The notes under the pieces are model-generated. The model was not told where the DNA came from. It saw only the letters and a list, made by a program, of their open reading frames with translations, and searched no databases. From Dromiciops gliroides (Eukaryota > Chordata > Mammalia > Microbiotheria > Microbiotheriidae): a stretch of DNA of 64,000 nucleotides. Both the position numbers and the translations under genes were made by a program. The DNA lies in assembly GCF_019393635.1 (NCBI RefSeq), contig NC_057867.1, positions 2,474,889 through 2,538,888 of the forward strand, read 5' to 3'. Below are positions 47,901 to 57,540 of this stretch, piece by piece (position 1 is the first letter of the stretch; each line of letters starts with the position of its first letter).

Positions 47901-50900
47901 GAAAGGGCTCTGGCTCCTAGGCTGAAGGGAGCAGGCCTGTCCCCCAGGACCTGGGGCAGGAGGAAGGACTTACATCAAGAGTGGTGGTGTGGGGCAGCTA
48001 GGTGGCGCAGTGGATAAAGCACCGGCCCTGGAGTCAGGAGTACCTGAGTTCAAATCCGGCCTCAGACACTTAACACTTACTAGCTGTGTGACCCTGGGCA
48101 AGTCACTTAACCCCAATTGCCTCACTAAGAAAAAAAAAAAAAGAGTGGTGGTGTGGGGCAGCTAGGTGGCACAGTGGATAAAGCACTGGCCCTGGATTCA
48201 GGAGGACCTGAGTTCAAATCTGACCTCAAACACTTGACACTTGCTAGCTGTGTGACCCTGGGCAAGTCACTTAACCCCAACTGCCTCACAAAAAAAAAAC
48301 AACAGAAAAAAAAGAAACAGTGGTGGTGTGGAATTGGGAACTCAGAGGCAGTATGAGCTAAGGATCCATCAGTGTTGCCTCCACCTTTGAGGGGGGTCTC
48401 TGCTGGATCCTCCCCCCAACCCTGCCCCATAACCCACTTACTGAATGGGAACTGGCCAAGGTTATGGAGGCAGAGAGGGCCTAGTTGGGAAAAGAAATAA
48501 GGGGTGGAGAACTGGAGAAGGAGGGGAACAGGTTCAGGGAGCATGCTTTCCCTATGTACCAGGTCTCCCAGTTCTACCGTGTACCCTTACTTCCTTAGGC
48601 ATATGCCCAGTGAGTCACTCCGCCATGAAGTACTTGCTAACAGAGATGGGCTCAGGCAATGCTGTGGTGGTGGTGGTGGGGGGAGCAGCTGAAGCCCTCC
48701 TGAGCCACCCTGGAAGTAACAACATCATCCTGAAAAATCGCAAAGGCTTCGTGCGGCTGGCCTTCCACACAGGGTGGGTCCCTAGTCCCGGACTACCAGT
48801 TTCCCCAAGAGCTCCCTAGAATCAATCACCTTTAGCATAGATGGGTCGTTCAGACTGGGTTGAGAGCCAGGGTCCCTGTAGCAGCTATCCAGAGAGGCAG
48901 CCAGTTGTTGGCCATGAGGAAGCTGTGGTGGGCAAGTTCCCAGGCAAACATGTTAATTGGACCATAGAGAGTTGGAAGGGACTCTCCAGATCATCTTATT
49001 GATGAAGAAGATGATGTAACTAACCAAGGCCCCAGCACATGTAAGAATAACCCAGCTCACCTCACATACCACATGTAAGTAGATGAGGGTGAGATTGTTC
49101 TGTTGACCAAACCCAGGGCTCCCAAATGTCTGCTCACCTTTGTAAGAGAGGCCAGCTGCCAGGTTCAAGGCTCTCCAACAGGAGTGCCATTGAAGGTTGC
49201 AGAAAAATGAGGGACAGAGTGGAGGAGAAACTGGAAGCCCAGAGAGGTCAGGACATTTGCCAAGCGTTTCCTCTTTGCCAAGAAAAACATCACCAGTTTA
49301 GCACACACTAAGGCTCTTTCCCTCTGAAATCAGGTCTCTTAGGCAACATTTGCTCCTCTGCCCCAGGTGGTCTAGGGGCACCTTCCTTAGGTGAGAGGAG
49401 AACAGAGACCCAGGTCCCTGGGCAGTGGCCTGGTAACCCTTGCACACAGTGGGCATTTGAAAAATGTTTGTTGAATTTCACTGAATTGACCTGTTGCCAC
49501 TGGAAACCTGCCCCTGTATCTCTAACTTGTGAATCACTTGCCAAATGCTGGTTAGTATTCCAGCTCTCTAGCCACATTGACTGATGTGGAGGCAGAGATA
49601 ACCGTCTTCTCTCCTTTTCCTATGGGAGAGTGGGATGTGCCCCAAATGGGCAGATGGGCCATAATCTTGACACAGTCACATAAAATCGTGGATGAGAGTA
49701 TTCACAGAAATATGTCTGTTATCATCTGTGTATCTAGAGAGTGGGGTTGTGAGTCAGGAAGATCCAAGGTCAGGCTCACCTTCCCAACACATACTGGCTG
49801 TGTAATCCTGAGTGCCCTAACACCAAAAGACGCCAATCTGCATGTGTATGTGTAATGTGCATGTCTGCCATGTGTATGTATAATGTATATGTATACACTG
49901 AAGGTAGATGGAGCAATTATTATCCTCTTTTTTACAGATGAGGAAACTGAGGGACAAGGCATTCACAGAGCTATTAAGTGGTAGAACTAGGAGCTGTACC
50001 CAGGGCTTCTGGCTTCAGATCCAACTAAATCAGAACTGCATACACATTCAGATTCACACACACACACACACACATGCATATCAAAAGTTCTGTTTTGGGG
50101 GGGCAGCTAGGTGGTGCAGTGGATAAAGCAGTGGCCCCGGATTCAGGAGGACCTGAGTTCAAATCTGCCCTCAGACACTTGACACTCGCTGCACCCTGGG
50201 CAAGTCACTTACCCCCCTCCCACCCTGCCCCCCCCCAAAAAAAAGTTCTGTTTTTTTAAGCACTGATTGGATAACTACTAGGTACAGCATTCTGGGCTCC
50301 TTGCTTCAGGGAATAGAAATGAATGAGAACATCTTGGCCCCATAGTCAGAAGTCACAAAGCCTGCTCCCTCCTGGAATGACAGAGCAATTGGTAAATCAC
50401 ATGTTCCTGAGGGGAAAAGAACTCACTTGAGCCCTTATGATGATGATTCCCCTTGTCATGCCCCAGATATAGTAAAGGAGAGACACTGGGGGAGGGAGGA
50501 GGTCTTTAAAGGAAGTGAGAGCCATGGCTTGGCAGAAAGAAAGGGAAGTCCGAGGTCCTGGCCACTTTTGTGTGTGTGACCTTGAGCCAGTCTCTTCCCC
50601 TCTTTGAGCCTCCAGGGTACGTTCCAGCTCTCTATCCCTGATTACAGATGGGGCAGTGAGAATTTGCACTTTGTCCTAGAAGGGGCATGTGCTCCTGGGC
50701 CTGGGATCAGGGGAATAGGGGCTAGGGAGGAAGGGCTTGAATGCTTGGGGTCCTGTTTGGCAAACGGTTGGGTGCTTCGTTGGAGGAGTTTCCATCGTGG
50801 GCTCACGCAGCCACCCACACTCACCAGCATCCTCTCGCTAGGGCGTCCCTGGTCCCTTGCTATTCCTTCGGAGAAAATGACGCTCACAAACAAGAGGTCT

Positions 50901-51435
50901 TCCCTGAGAGCACCTGGCTGGGGTTTTTCCAGAACTCTTTCCAGAGGATAGCCAAGTGCATCCTGGGCCTCAACTTCTGTACGTTCCATGGTCGGGGCCT
51001 CACCAGGGACTCCTGGGGCTTTTTGCCTTTCAATGTTCCCATCACTGCTGTTGGTGAGTTTTCTTCCAGCCCCTCAGGGCTTGACTCAGCACCCCCCCAC
51101 ACTCCCCATTCTGTCCCCTGGCTCAAATGAGTCTGCCCAGGGCCCCTCCCTTCCTTCTCCTCCCCACCCCCTTCTTGGGCTTGTGACCCTTCTGGGCAGC
51201 TCTTTGGGGCTGAGGAACAGTGGCTTCAGCAGGAGCCTAACACTTGCTTTGCTTGGCTCTTTTTCCAACTTCCTGAGCAGTTGGGGAGCCCCTACCGATC
51301 CCCAAGATTGAGAACCCGAGCAAGGAGATGGTGGACAAATACCACACCCTGTACATCAAGGCCCTGCGGAAGCTGTTTGATGAGCACAAGGCCCGATATG
51401 GGATCTCAGAGACCCAGGAGCTGGAGATCTTGTGA
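37144..51435 (+). CDS. DGAT2L6: DGAT2L6, DGAT2-family acyltransferase, seven coding exons, 336 aa
   Basis: ER-membrane acyltransferase of the DGAT2/AWAT/MOGAT family, which uses acyl-CoA to esterify neutral-lipid alcohols; the substrate of this paralogue is not firmly known. Exons 37144-37228, 45017-45124, 45584-45654, 46975-47179, 48599-48773, 50842-51053 and 51281-51435 join to 1011 nt, all GT-AG and in phase. The 336 aa compare with 337 in human as I recall it. Hydrophobic residues 16-57 form the membrane hairpin. Then come YFP (84-86), the catalytic HPHG (106-109, H106), GGAAEA (184-189) and [12 protein letters not shown] (204-215). The segments [11 protein letters not shown] and [13 protein letters not shown], and the N-terminus, fit DGAT2L6 better than AWAT1 or AWAT2. 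Position downstream of IGBP1 matches human Xq13. No AATAAA was seen near the stop. Confidence 0.93.
37594..37982 (-). mobile_element. BovB/RTE-tailed SINE with internal duplication
   Basis: A reverse copy in which the tail and middle (GACTCTCTGTGACCCCGTTT to GAAGTGACTTGCCCAGG) occur twice head to tail, at about 37618-37735 and 37752-37880. Only the second continues into the tRNA-like part. Confidence 0.75.
37983..38970. other. DGAT2L6 intron 1, unassigned part
   Basis: A reverse MIR-end fragment may lie at 38080-38170. Otherwise no gene or clear element is seen. Confidence 0.4.
38978..39195 (+). repeat. Complex CA-type microsatellite
   Basis: Mixed CACA, CATA and GACA units with a CATGCT hexamer block (39115-39136) and a GCGTGCGCGC run near 39170. 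The 220-codon frame across it is low-complexity. Confidence 0.93.
39629..39771 (-). mobile_element. WSINE1-like SINE
   Basis: Reverse copy, GGGGCAATGAGGG subfamily, inserted in a fragment of the GAGCTAGAGCTGAAAAGGGC type that continues after it (GTAAGTTAC repeated on both sides). Confidence 0.92.
40115..40320 (+). mobile_element. MIR-type element
   Basis: Forward MIR with a tRNA-like box B (GGATTCGAATCC, near 40150) and the tail GCGCAGTGCCTGGTACATG. Confidence 0.75.
40520..40760 (-). mobile_element. MIR/MAR1-type CORE-SINE
   Basis: Reverse copy with ATCCCCATTTTGCTGGGGAG, AAGTGACTTGCCCAGAGTCA and AGTGATCATCCCACTGTTCT. Confidence 0.7.
41130..41565 (+). repeat. Interspersed repeat, copy 1 of an unassigned family
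   Basis: Shares blocks in order with 63015-63450: CACCTGTGGCTGCAAGA, GTGAGTTAGGGAGATGT, GAAGGTGGCTGAAGC, AGAGCTTGGTCAGACAT and TTTGTCTTGCCATTGGACTT. Two copies in one window suggest a dispersed family. Confidence 0.65.
41826..41942 (+). mobile_element. WSINE1-like SINE, internally deleted
   Basis: Forward copy lacking the TTACTAGCTGTGTGA block between CACTAGA and CCCTGGG. Confidence 0.92.
41943..41985 (+). repeat. (GA)n at SINE tail
   Basis: About 20 GA units grown from the SINE tail. Confidence 0.95.
42600..44265 (-). mobile_element. L1 LINE, long 3' fragment
   Basis: Antisense L1 from the 3' UTR (AAAATTCGATTTGATTTGAT) through CAGCCATTCCCCAGTTGATG and AAAACCTTTTTATTTCGATA to GATGATTACTACTTTGTAAT. 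About 1.65 kb, decayed, in DGAT2L6 intron 1. Confidence 0.85.
44270..44520 (-). mobile_element. MIR/MAR1-type CORE-SINE
   Basis: Reverse copy with AGTACTTTACAATTGTTATC, AAGTGACTTGCCCAGGGTCA and AGCACCACCTAGCTGCCTA. Confidence 0.8.
45017..45124 (+). CDS. DGAT2L6: DGAT2L6 coding exon 2
   Basis: Encodes G29 to R64, the membrane hairpin ending [13 protein letters not shown]. The acceptor is TTCCTCAG and the donor GAG|GTAAGT. Intron 1 (37229-45016) is about 7.8 kb and mostly repeats. Confidence 0.93.
45584..45654 (+). CDS. DGAT2L6: DGAT2L6 coding exon 3
   Basis: Encodes [20 protein letters not shown] followed by FPVK, residues 65-88, including the YFP motif. The acceptor is TTTCTCTGCAG and the donor AAG|GTGAGC, directly followed by a C-run and a short CA repeat. 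Confidence 0.94.
45857..45932 (+). repeat. (TGGA)n tetranucleotide microsatellite
   Basis: About 14 perfect TGGA units then variant units, in DGAT2L6 intron 3. Confidence 0.96.
46130..46870 (-). mobile_element. L2 LINE 3' half
   Basis: Antisense L2: AAGCATTTATTAAGCACTTA, then TTGAAAAGGGCTTTCAATAC, GGGACATGGCATTGTCAGAT and the GCAGAGAGACCACTTTAAGG region. Confidence 0.7.
46975..47179 (+). CDS. DGAT2L6: DGAT2L6 coding exon 4 (HPHG catalytic exon)
   Basis: Encodes L89 to K156, including [20 protein letters not shown] with the catalytic HPHG. The acceptor reads CTCCCAGCAG, a NAGNAG tandem. I chose the second AG because other family members continue LVKT directly. Use of the first AG (exon from 46972) would insert one glutamine in frame. 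The donor is AAAG|GTGAGT. Confidence 0.93.
47180..47990. other. DGAT2L6 intron 4, first part
   Basis: No recognisable repeat or exon before the SINE pair at 47991. Confidence 0.45.
47991..48142 (+). mobile_element. WSINE1-like SINE (first of pair)
   Basis: Forward copy, GAGTCAGGAGTACC and TTAACACTTAC variant, ATTGCCTCAC end. Preceded by AGAGTGGTGGTGT. Confidence 0.95.
48156..48317 (+). mobile_element. WSINE1-like SINE (second of pair)
   Basis: Forward copy, GATTCAGGAGGACC and TTGACACTTGC variant. Preceded by AGAGTGGTGGTGT and followed by CAGTGGTGGTGTGG. Confidence 0.95.
48599..48773 (+). CDS. DGAT2L6: DGAT2L6 coding exon 5
   Basis: Encodes G157 to T214, with [20 protein letters not shown] and [11 protein letters not shown]. 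Five consecutive GTG valine codons form a small GTG repeat inside the exon. The acceptor is ACTTCCTTAG and the donor AGG|GTGGGT. Confidence 0.93.
48774..50095. other. DGAT2L6 intron 5, first part
   Basis: Contains a GAGAGTTGGAAGGGACTCTC-type old LINE-end fragment near 48960-49060 and a reverse MIR-like fragment near 49905-50035. No exon is seen. Confidence 0.45.
50098..50243 (+). mobile_element. WSINE1-like SINE
   Basis: Forward copy with a shortened middle (CACTCGCTGCACCCTGGG) and a C/A-rich tail. Target repeat AAAAGTTCTGTTTT on both sides. Confidence 0.93.
50842..51053 (+). CDS. DGAT2L6: DGAT2L6 coding exon 6
   Basis: Encodes G215 to V285, including [13 protein letters not shown] and [20 protein letters not shown]. 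The acceptor is CTCTCGCTAG and the donor GTTG|GTGAGT. Confidence 0.93.
51281..51435 (+). CDS. DGAT2L6: DGAT2L6 coding exon 7 (terminal)
   Basis: Encodes V286 to L336, with [20 protein letters not shown] and the end [11 protein letters not shown], then TGA at 51433-51435. The acceptor is TCCTGAGCAG. The tail resembles human AWAT2 at least as closely as human DGAT2L6. Confidence 0.93.
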
Positions 51436-51779
51436 CGGGCCCTGGAAATCCCTGGGGGTCCAGGCAGCAGCACAAGGAAGGATCCCTGGAAGGCAGGTCT
51501 CTAGGAAGCTGAGCTGGCGGCCAGGTCACAGGAGCCTGGAAAGGTCCCTCTAGGGCAAAGGAAGCGCTCAAAAGGTGCCCCCCCCAAAATACACACACAC
51601 ACTCATTCACTCCACTTTCCATGGCCCCTCTCAAGGCACCAGCCCACAGCACAGAGGCTGAGTGTGGAGCACCTGCTGTCCTTGGCCTTTCTTCTCCTTT
51701 CTAAGACCCATTGTTTCCCACCCATACCAGGAGTTCAGGGGCTCACTCGAGTTTCCTCCTCTCACCAGGCAGGACCATC

Positions 51780-52015
51780 CAGGCCACCCCACACTGGCTC
51801 TAGTCAAAGCTACAGATATTTCTTGCCCCCTCATTATGTGTAACAGACACTGCTGAGCACTGTGAGTCCATAGATGACAAGATGACAAGTGGCACCAGCT
51901 CCTACCCTCAAAGAGCTGACTGTCTGATGGGGTGGGCCGGGCAGCTTTCTGAAGAAAAGGGCCCTGGCAATGAGCCTTGAAGGAAGAGGATATCACCAGC
52001 AGATGGCACTCAAGT
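51780..52015 (-). mobile_element. L2 LINE fragment
   Basis: Antisense L2 end with CTACCCTCAAAGAGCTGACT and ATGAGCCTTGAAGGAAGAGG. It lies within the presumed 3' UTR or flank of DGAT2L6. Confidence 0.6.
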
Positions 52016-52499
52016 GAGAGGGAGGCCTGACTCCGATTGTCAGAGCTCCACAGTGGCTCACGTCACTGCTGGCTGGCACCCTGGTTCTCTCAGTAACTTG
52101 AGCCACATCCTCTCAGAGCTAGAAGGGAGCGCAGAGGTTGAGTGAGTCCAACCCACACTGCGCCAGGACTCCCTTCTGTCAGACTGTCCGTAGCTAGCAA
52201 TATTTGTGCAAGGCCCTTCCTAGAGGGTCGTCCTGAATCTTCCCATCTGTCCCACCAGCTCGGAAGGCCAGCATCTAACTCCCCCAGATTTCACAGAGGC
52301 AAAGTCAGCAGTGGGAGAGGATGAAGTCTGTCTCTTTCAATGTCTATGTCAGGATAGAAAAGTCAGGGGAGAATGGAAGGGCAGCAGGGAGACAGGAAGT
52401 GTCAGGCCTGAGGAAAGGCCAGGAGCTAAGTAAGCAAATGGGTGATTGGAGGAGCCAAGAGAAGCCCTACCCACCAAGGCCCCATTGGAACATCCCAGG

Positions 52500-53710
52500 G
52501 AAAAGGGGCTTCACAGGGTCTTGGAACTGAAAGGGACTTCAGAGGTCCCAAGATCTGAGATCTAGGGACCAACTAGTCCAACCTAGTCTTTTGACAGATA
52601 AGGAAACTGAGTCCCGTGGAGACTAAATGACCTGTTCAAGGTCACACAGATACTAAATGTTGGGAGGATGGGGATTTGAATCCAGGGTCCTCTCACTCCA
52701 GAGCCAGTGCTTTTCCCACCATCTCTACCTCTCTGTCTCCATCCACACTGGAATCCCTTCCATAGCACTCCCAGAAATGGGAGACAGCCCTTTGAAAGAC
52801 TCCAGTCACAGAGAACTCACTAGCTCCCTAGACAGCCCTTTGCACTTTGGGACAGCTTTGGTTGAGTTGTTGGGAAGTTTGTCCTGCCATGCAGCCTCAC
52901 CTCTGCCACTCCCTCCACGCCCACCATTGCTGTTCCTGGCTCCACCTTTGGGGCCAAACAGCACCAGCCTAATTCCCTTCCATGTGACATCCCCTGTGAG
53001 TCTTCTCTAGGTTGAACACACCCATTTCCTTCAAGAAACCCTCAGATGCCATCATTTCCAAACGCACGTCCGCCCTCACCCCCAGCATCTCCATCACTCT
53101 TTTCCAGCTATTTCAATGTCTTTCCTAAAATGTGGTGCCCCAGGCTGCTCCATGTGAGTGTGGCAGTCTGACCAGGGCAGAGGACAGCAGGGCAACCACA
53201 TCCCTAGGGCTACACACGAGGCCCCCTTCTCTTAATGCAGCCTGAGATGCCACTAACCCATCTGGCCTCCACATCACACAGGTGACCCACATGGCTCTTG
53301 CAATCTCCCAGAGCACACAAACTCTACACCTCCCCACTCCTCCACCATCATTTTCACATAGTTGTCTAGCCAGATGCCTCCCCTCTCCTGCACTGGTCTA
53401 GGCAACTCACTAACTCCAAGCATAAATCCAAGATTTAACATTGATCCCTATGGAGCATCATCTGATTCCATCCAGCCCCATTACTCTAATCTGGCCAGAT
53501 CTTTGGGGATCCTGATATTGTCATTCATTGTGTTAGCTGTCCCTCCCTGGTTGGTGTCACCTGCAAATGAGAAAAATGTGCCATCTTTGCCTTTATACAA
53601 GTCATTGATAAAAAATATTGAGCATCTCAGGTTCCTGGGGCATTCCACTGAACATTTTCATTCCAAGTTGCTATCAATCCAGTGATGACCACTTTGGGGT
53701 CCTATAATTC
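52500..53710 (-). mobile_element. CR1/L3 LINE fragment
   Basis: Antisense CR1/L3 landmarks in order: ACTGAAAGGGACTTCAGAGG, AGTCTTCTCTAGGTTGAACA, TTTCCTAAAATGTGGTGCCC, TCTGACCAGGGCAGAGGACA, GTTAGCTGTCCCTCCCTGGT and TTCCTGGGGCATTCCACTGA. Confidence 0.82.
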
Positions 53711-53714
53711 AGCC

Positions 53715-54000
53715 AACTTTTTTCTTTTTCTTTCTCTTAATAGTATTTTTCAATTACATGTAAATTTCAATTACATGTAAAGATGGTTTTCAACATTGAT
53801 TTTTGTAAGATTTCTAGTTCCAAAATTTTCTCCCTCCCTCCCTCCCTTCCCCTCTCCCCAGACAGCAATCAATCTGATATAGGTTACATATATACAATTA
53901 TTCAACCAGCTTTGAACCCACCTATCTGTATTATCATCCACCCACATCTCTCCATCTTGTCTGAATCTGGGTGCATCATGTCAACCCCTGATCTATAATA
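53715..54000 (-). mobile_element. L1-type LINE 3' end
   Basis: Antisense 3' UTR: TTCAATTACATGTAAAGATG, TAGTTCCAAAATTTTCTCCC, CAATCAATCTGATATAGG. Confidence 0.7.
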
Positions 54001-54089
54001 CTTGTTCCCCAGTCAGGAGATGTTTAATACTTAAGCTCAAGCTGCCAGGAGAAGCCTCTCCCCCTCAGGCAGGTCTTCTTCAGAGAAGC

Positions 54090-54190
54090 AGCATAAGAGC
54101 CTCTCTCTGAGTCAGGTGACCTGGATTCCAATTCTGGCTTTGACCATTTGCTAGCCTCTTTCTGTGCAAACATTTCTTCCTCTGTGAGCC
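54090..54190 (+). mobile_element. MIR-type fragment
   Basis: Forward MIR with GTCAGGTGACCTGGATTCCA and TTCTTCCTCTGTGAG. Confidence 0.6.
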
Positions 54191-54419
54191 CAGAGAGATA
54201 GTCTAGAGAAGGACTTCTTAAACCTTTTCCACTAGTGACCCCGGGTATATAGGTATATAAAATAAGTATGCATAACTTTTTACTGTTGCCAAATTTTTTG
54301 CGACCCCCCCCCCACATTCAGTTATGTGACCCCATGTGGGGTCAAGAACCACAGTTTAAGAAGCTTTTCTCTAGAAGGACTAGGTATCTGGGGCTCCTTC
54401 TAGCTCTCAGTCTATGATT

Positions 54420-55500
54420 GAAGTCAGTTCATTTCAACAGTTATTATGCACCTACTAGATGCAGAGGCCTATGTTGGGTAATAGGGGAGAGATATAACAG
54501 AGTTTGCATGAAAGAGAGGTCTCCAGAGATTCCTGCCTTCAGGGAGCCTCCAGTCTAGGAGGAGGATAAAATATGCCACCGTGAACAATGATGCATAATA
54601 ACTACATTTGGAGAGGGATGAGGTCTGGGATTTCATTGGCATGGTGAACTCTCAGGCCCAGAAACTCCCTGTACCAATTCAGGTCAGCAGCTTCTCCACA
54701 ACTTGTAGAGTCTTAGAGAATTGTGCAGAGCCCTGAGAGGTAAGGTCCAGGCTCACATGGACAGGATGTGGCAAAGGTAGGATTTGAACTCAGACTTCCT
54801 GCTTTAAGAACAGCACCCTATTGTAAGGAGTTAAAATTCTAGCTAGTCTGTCTAAAATATCTAATGAATGGTCTCCAATAAATTAGAAGCTTTAACAAGA
54901 GTTAGACTTTTAAGCATTTATTTTTTTTTTTAAGCATTTATTAAGGAGAATAAGAATTTGTTGAAGAGAGAGAGAAAGGCCTAGATTCAGCTGTCTATCT
55001 CAGGGAGTCAATGTCTCCAGCTCCTCTCCCCCCTGAGGTCCTCCAGAAAGAGACCAAGAGAGAGCAAGCCTCGCCTCTTTTATAGACAGTACCCACAAGC
55101 AAACGTCACTTCCTGACGCCAAGGAAAACCGCATGGCTTGCCCTCAGACGCCTTCTCCTCATGGTGGAGCTTTCCTACAGTAGCTCTCCAGCAGGTGGTA
55201 TCATTCCAATCATTACACTATCCATTATGCCACACTGCCTCAGAGAAGTGGGAGGAAAGCCCCCCCACACACACACACACACATCAAGGAAGCAGGGAAG
55301 GCTTCTTGTAGAAGGCACCATTTAGGTTAGACTTTAAAGCATGCTTAGGGACTCAACAGGTGGAGGATGAAGACTCCAGGCACAGAGAAGAACATAAACA
55401 AAGGCTCAAAGGTAGGAAAAAAAGGAGTTCAGTTTGTCTGGAGAGCTTGCCTGCCATCTGCTTGTGGAGGGTTTGGAATGGCCAGCAGAGGAGTTGCACC
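54420..55500 (-). mobile_element. L2 LINE split by an LTR
   Basis: Antisense L2 3' end (TTATTATGCACCTACTAGAT, CTTCAGGGAGCCTCCAGTCT) resumes after the LTR (AGGAAGCAGGGAAGGCTTCT, ACATAAACAAAGGCTCAAAG). A CORE-SINE fragment may lie at 54700-54820. Confidence 0.65.
54822..55217 (-). mobile_element. Solo LTR, endogenous retrovirus (family C)
   Basis: 396 bp, inverted relative to its relative at 33061. Ends TGTAAGGAG and ATCATTACA, with 4-bp target duplication CTAT (54818-54821 and 55218-55221). A TATAAAAG box on the minus strand lies near 55078. No internal genes. Confidence 0.87.
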
Positions 55501-55836
55501 TTTACTCCATCCCCATAAGGACTCACCAAAGGGCATGTGAGAGCTTAGTGCCGATCCTGAAGCTTTGGGATCCCAAAGGACAGGTTCCATCTTGAAGTCT
55601 TCTCAATAATTACTCTGGCTTATTTTCTGCCTAACTGGAAGTCTCCTGTTGGCCAGAAAACTAGTTTATTAACATTCCCCTAAGGAAAAAAATAAGAGCT
55701 CAGTATTGGAATCCAGTTAGCAAAGAGCAAGTTCCTTCCTCCACAAAATAAACCCGACACCCAAGAGGTGGGTGACTCACAGAGCCATGACTTCAAATGA
55801 ATTCAGGTCCTGGATGAAGAGCAGGACTGTCATCTC

Positions 55837-56560
55837 TTGGGCCCACAGCTTCCCTCCAAAGCTGGAGCCATGTGCCTGGTCTATAGCCCATTTCTCTTGG
55901 CTCTTAACTTCCCAGAGTACGAGCTGTTCACCACGGCTTCTGTGACTCCCAACCCTGAGAGCGTCAAGAAGCCTCAGGGCTTGGCCAACAGCTGCTGGCT
56001 TTTTCCTCTTAGCATCCTAACTCCCAAGCCCCTTCCTCCTCATGGCTCTCTTTCCCAGAAACCATTGTTTCCTTCTCCTCTGAATCTCATGTGTGTGTCC
56101 TCTCCATGTAATATGTCTGCTCTCTCCATATGTGTTATCTAGCTACACATATTCCCTACATGTTTCTTCTTCCTTTTGTGTTATGTGTTATCTGTGGGAA
56201 AGCAGACTTCTCTGTATTTGATGATGGGGAGGGTTATTTGCCAAGCATAGCAATTATTAAATTTTTAAAATTTTAAACATTTAATTAAATGCCTTATTTG
56301 TATCTAATGGTTTATCTTGTAAAAAAAATCAGAGCTTATAAGCTGCAATTTTGAATGGATGCTGGCCTAGTGGTCCAAAGCATGCCTGGAAGCAGGGATG
56401 GCTTTCTTTTGAATTGTTTTTAATTCTGAAATGAGCAAACACTACCTGAAATGGTCATTCCATAAACATAGGAGAGCAGAAAATGAGGACTGTCCATAGA
56501 ACTGGAGGTCTCTAGTATGGACAGCTGACTTTTAAAAAAAATTATTTTATCCTGAACTTA
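55837..56560. other. Intergenic stretch, unassigned
   Basis: A 101-codon open frame (55837-56142, +) resembles no known family. The rest is AT-rich with no clear element. Confidence 0.4.
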
Positions 56561-56564
56561 AACC

Positions 56565-57055
56565 CCCAAAAAGAACATTCCCACACATGAAGCAGAACAC
56601 AAAAAAGAAGGTTCTAGATGAAGCCATAGCTCTCTTTCATAAGGCTAGCTTTTTCAAAAAAAGACATAACAAATTCTGTAAGAAATGATGAAGGGAATGG
56701 TTTCAGAAAAATCTGGCAAGACTTGTATGAACTGATGCAGAGGGAAGTGAGCAGAACCAGAATCACATTGTATACAGTAATGGCAAAATTGTATGATGAT
56801 CAACTTTGAATGATTTATTTATTCTCAGCAATACAATGATTCAAGACAATTCCACCTCCATATAGAGAACTGATGAACTCAACATACAAATTGAAACCTA
56901 TTTTTTCCTTCCTTCCTTCCTTTCTTTCTTTCTTGGAAAATGGCTAATGTGGAAATGTTCTTCATGACTTTGTATGTATAATAGATGGGTTGGGGAGGAG
57001 CTGGAGGGAGGGAGAGAATTTGGAACTGAAAACAAAAATTAAATTTTAAAGGAAG
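56565..57055 (+). mobile_element. L1 LINE 3' end
   Basis: Forward L1: TTTCAGAAAAATCTGGCAAG, AACTGATGCAGAGGGAAGTG, AGAACCAGAATCACATTGTA and the end AGAATTTGGAACTGAAAAC. Confidence 0.85.
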
Positions 57056-57074
57056 CTAAAAAAAGAGTTAGCAC

Positions 57075-57221
57075 TTTTTTTTTTTAGTGAGGCAATTGGG
57101 GTTAAGTGACTTGCCCAGGGTCACACAGCTAGTAAGTGTTAAGTGTCTGAGGCTGGATTTGAACTCAGGTACTCCTGAATCCAGGGCCGGTGCTCTATCC
57201 ACTGCGCCACCTAGCTGCCCC
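57075..57221 (-). mobile_element. WSINE1-like SINE
   Basis: Reverse copy, GAGGCA subfamily. The target repeat AGAGTTAGCACTTTT recurs after a CTTT repeat and a TTTTTTTTAGTGA remnant (57230-57270), which may be a second truncated copy. Confidence 0.93.
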
Positions 57222-57540
57222 TCAGTTTCTTTCTTTCTTTCTTTTTTTTTAGTGAAGAGTTAGCACTTTTGAAGTCAATCATGCTAAAGCTGAAAGGTGT
57301 CATTTTAAAGAATATAATTTGTACATGGGTGAGAAGCAGTTTAACACTAGATCACATTTAATGACAATAATAACCATAGGTTACCTATGGATCCAAGAGT
57401 TTGGCAAAAATCAACAACAGCATTCTGTAAGAATCAGTGGGCTACATGGAATTTACAGTGAAGAGTCCTGTGTATTTTATTATTGTTTTGAAATTGTGTG
57501 CTATACATCCTTTATATCAGTAAAATTGATGACAAACTCA

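Noticed and set aside
47978-48330. Short regularly spaced repeat, as in a CRISPR array
   Set aside because: The repeated 11-13 bp are target-site duplications around SINEs in a mammalian intron.
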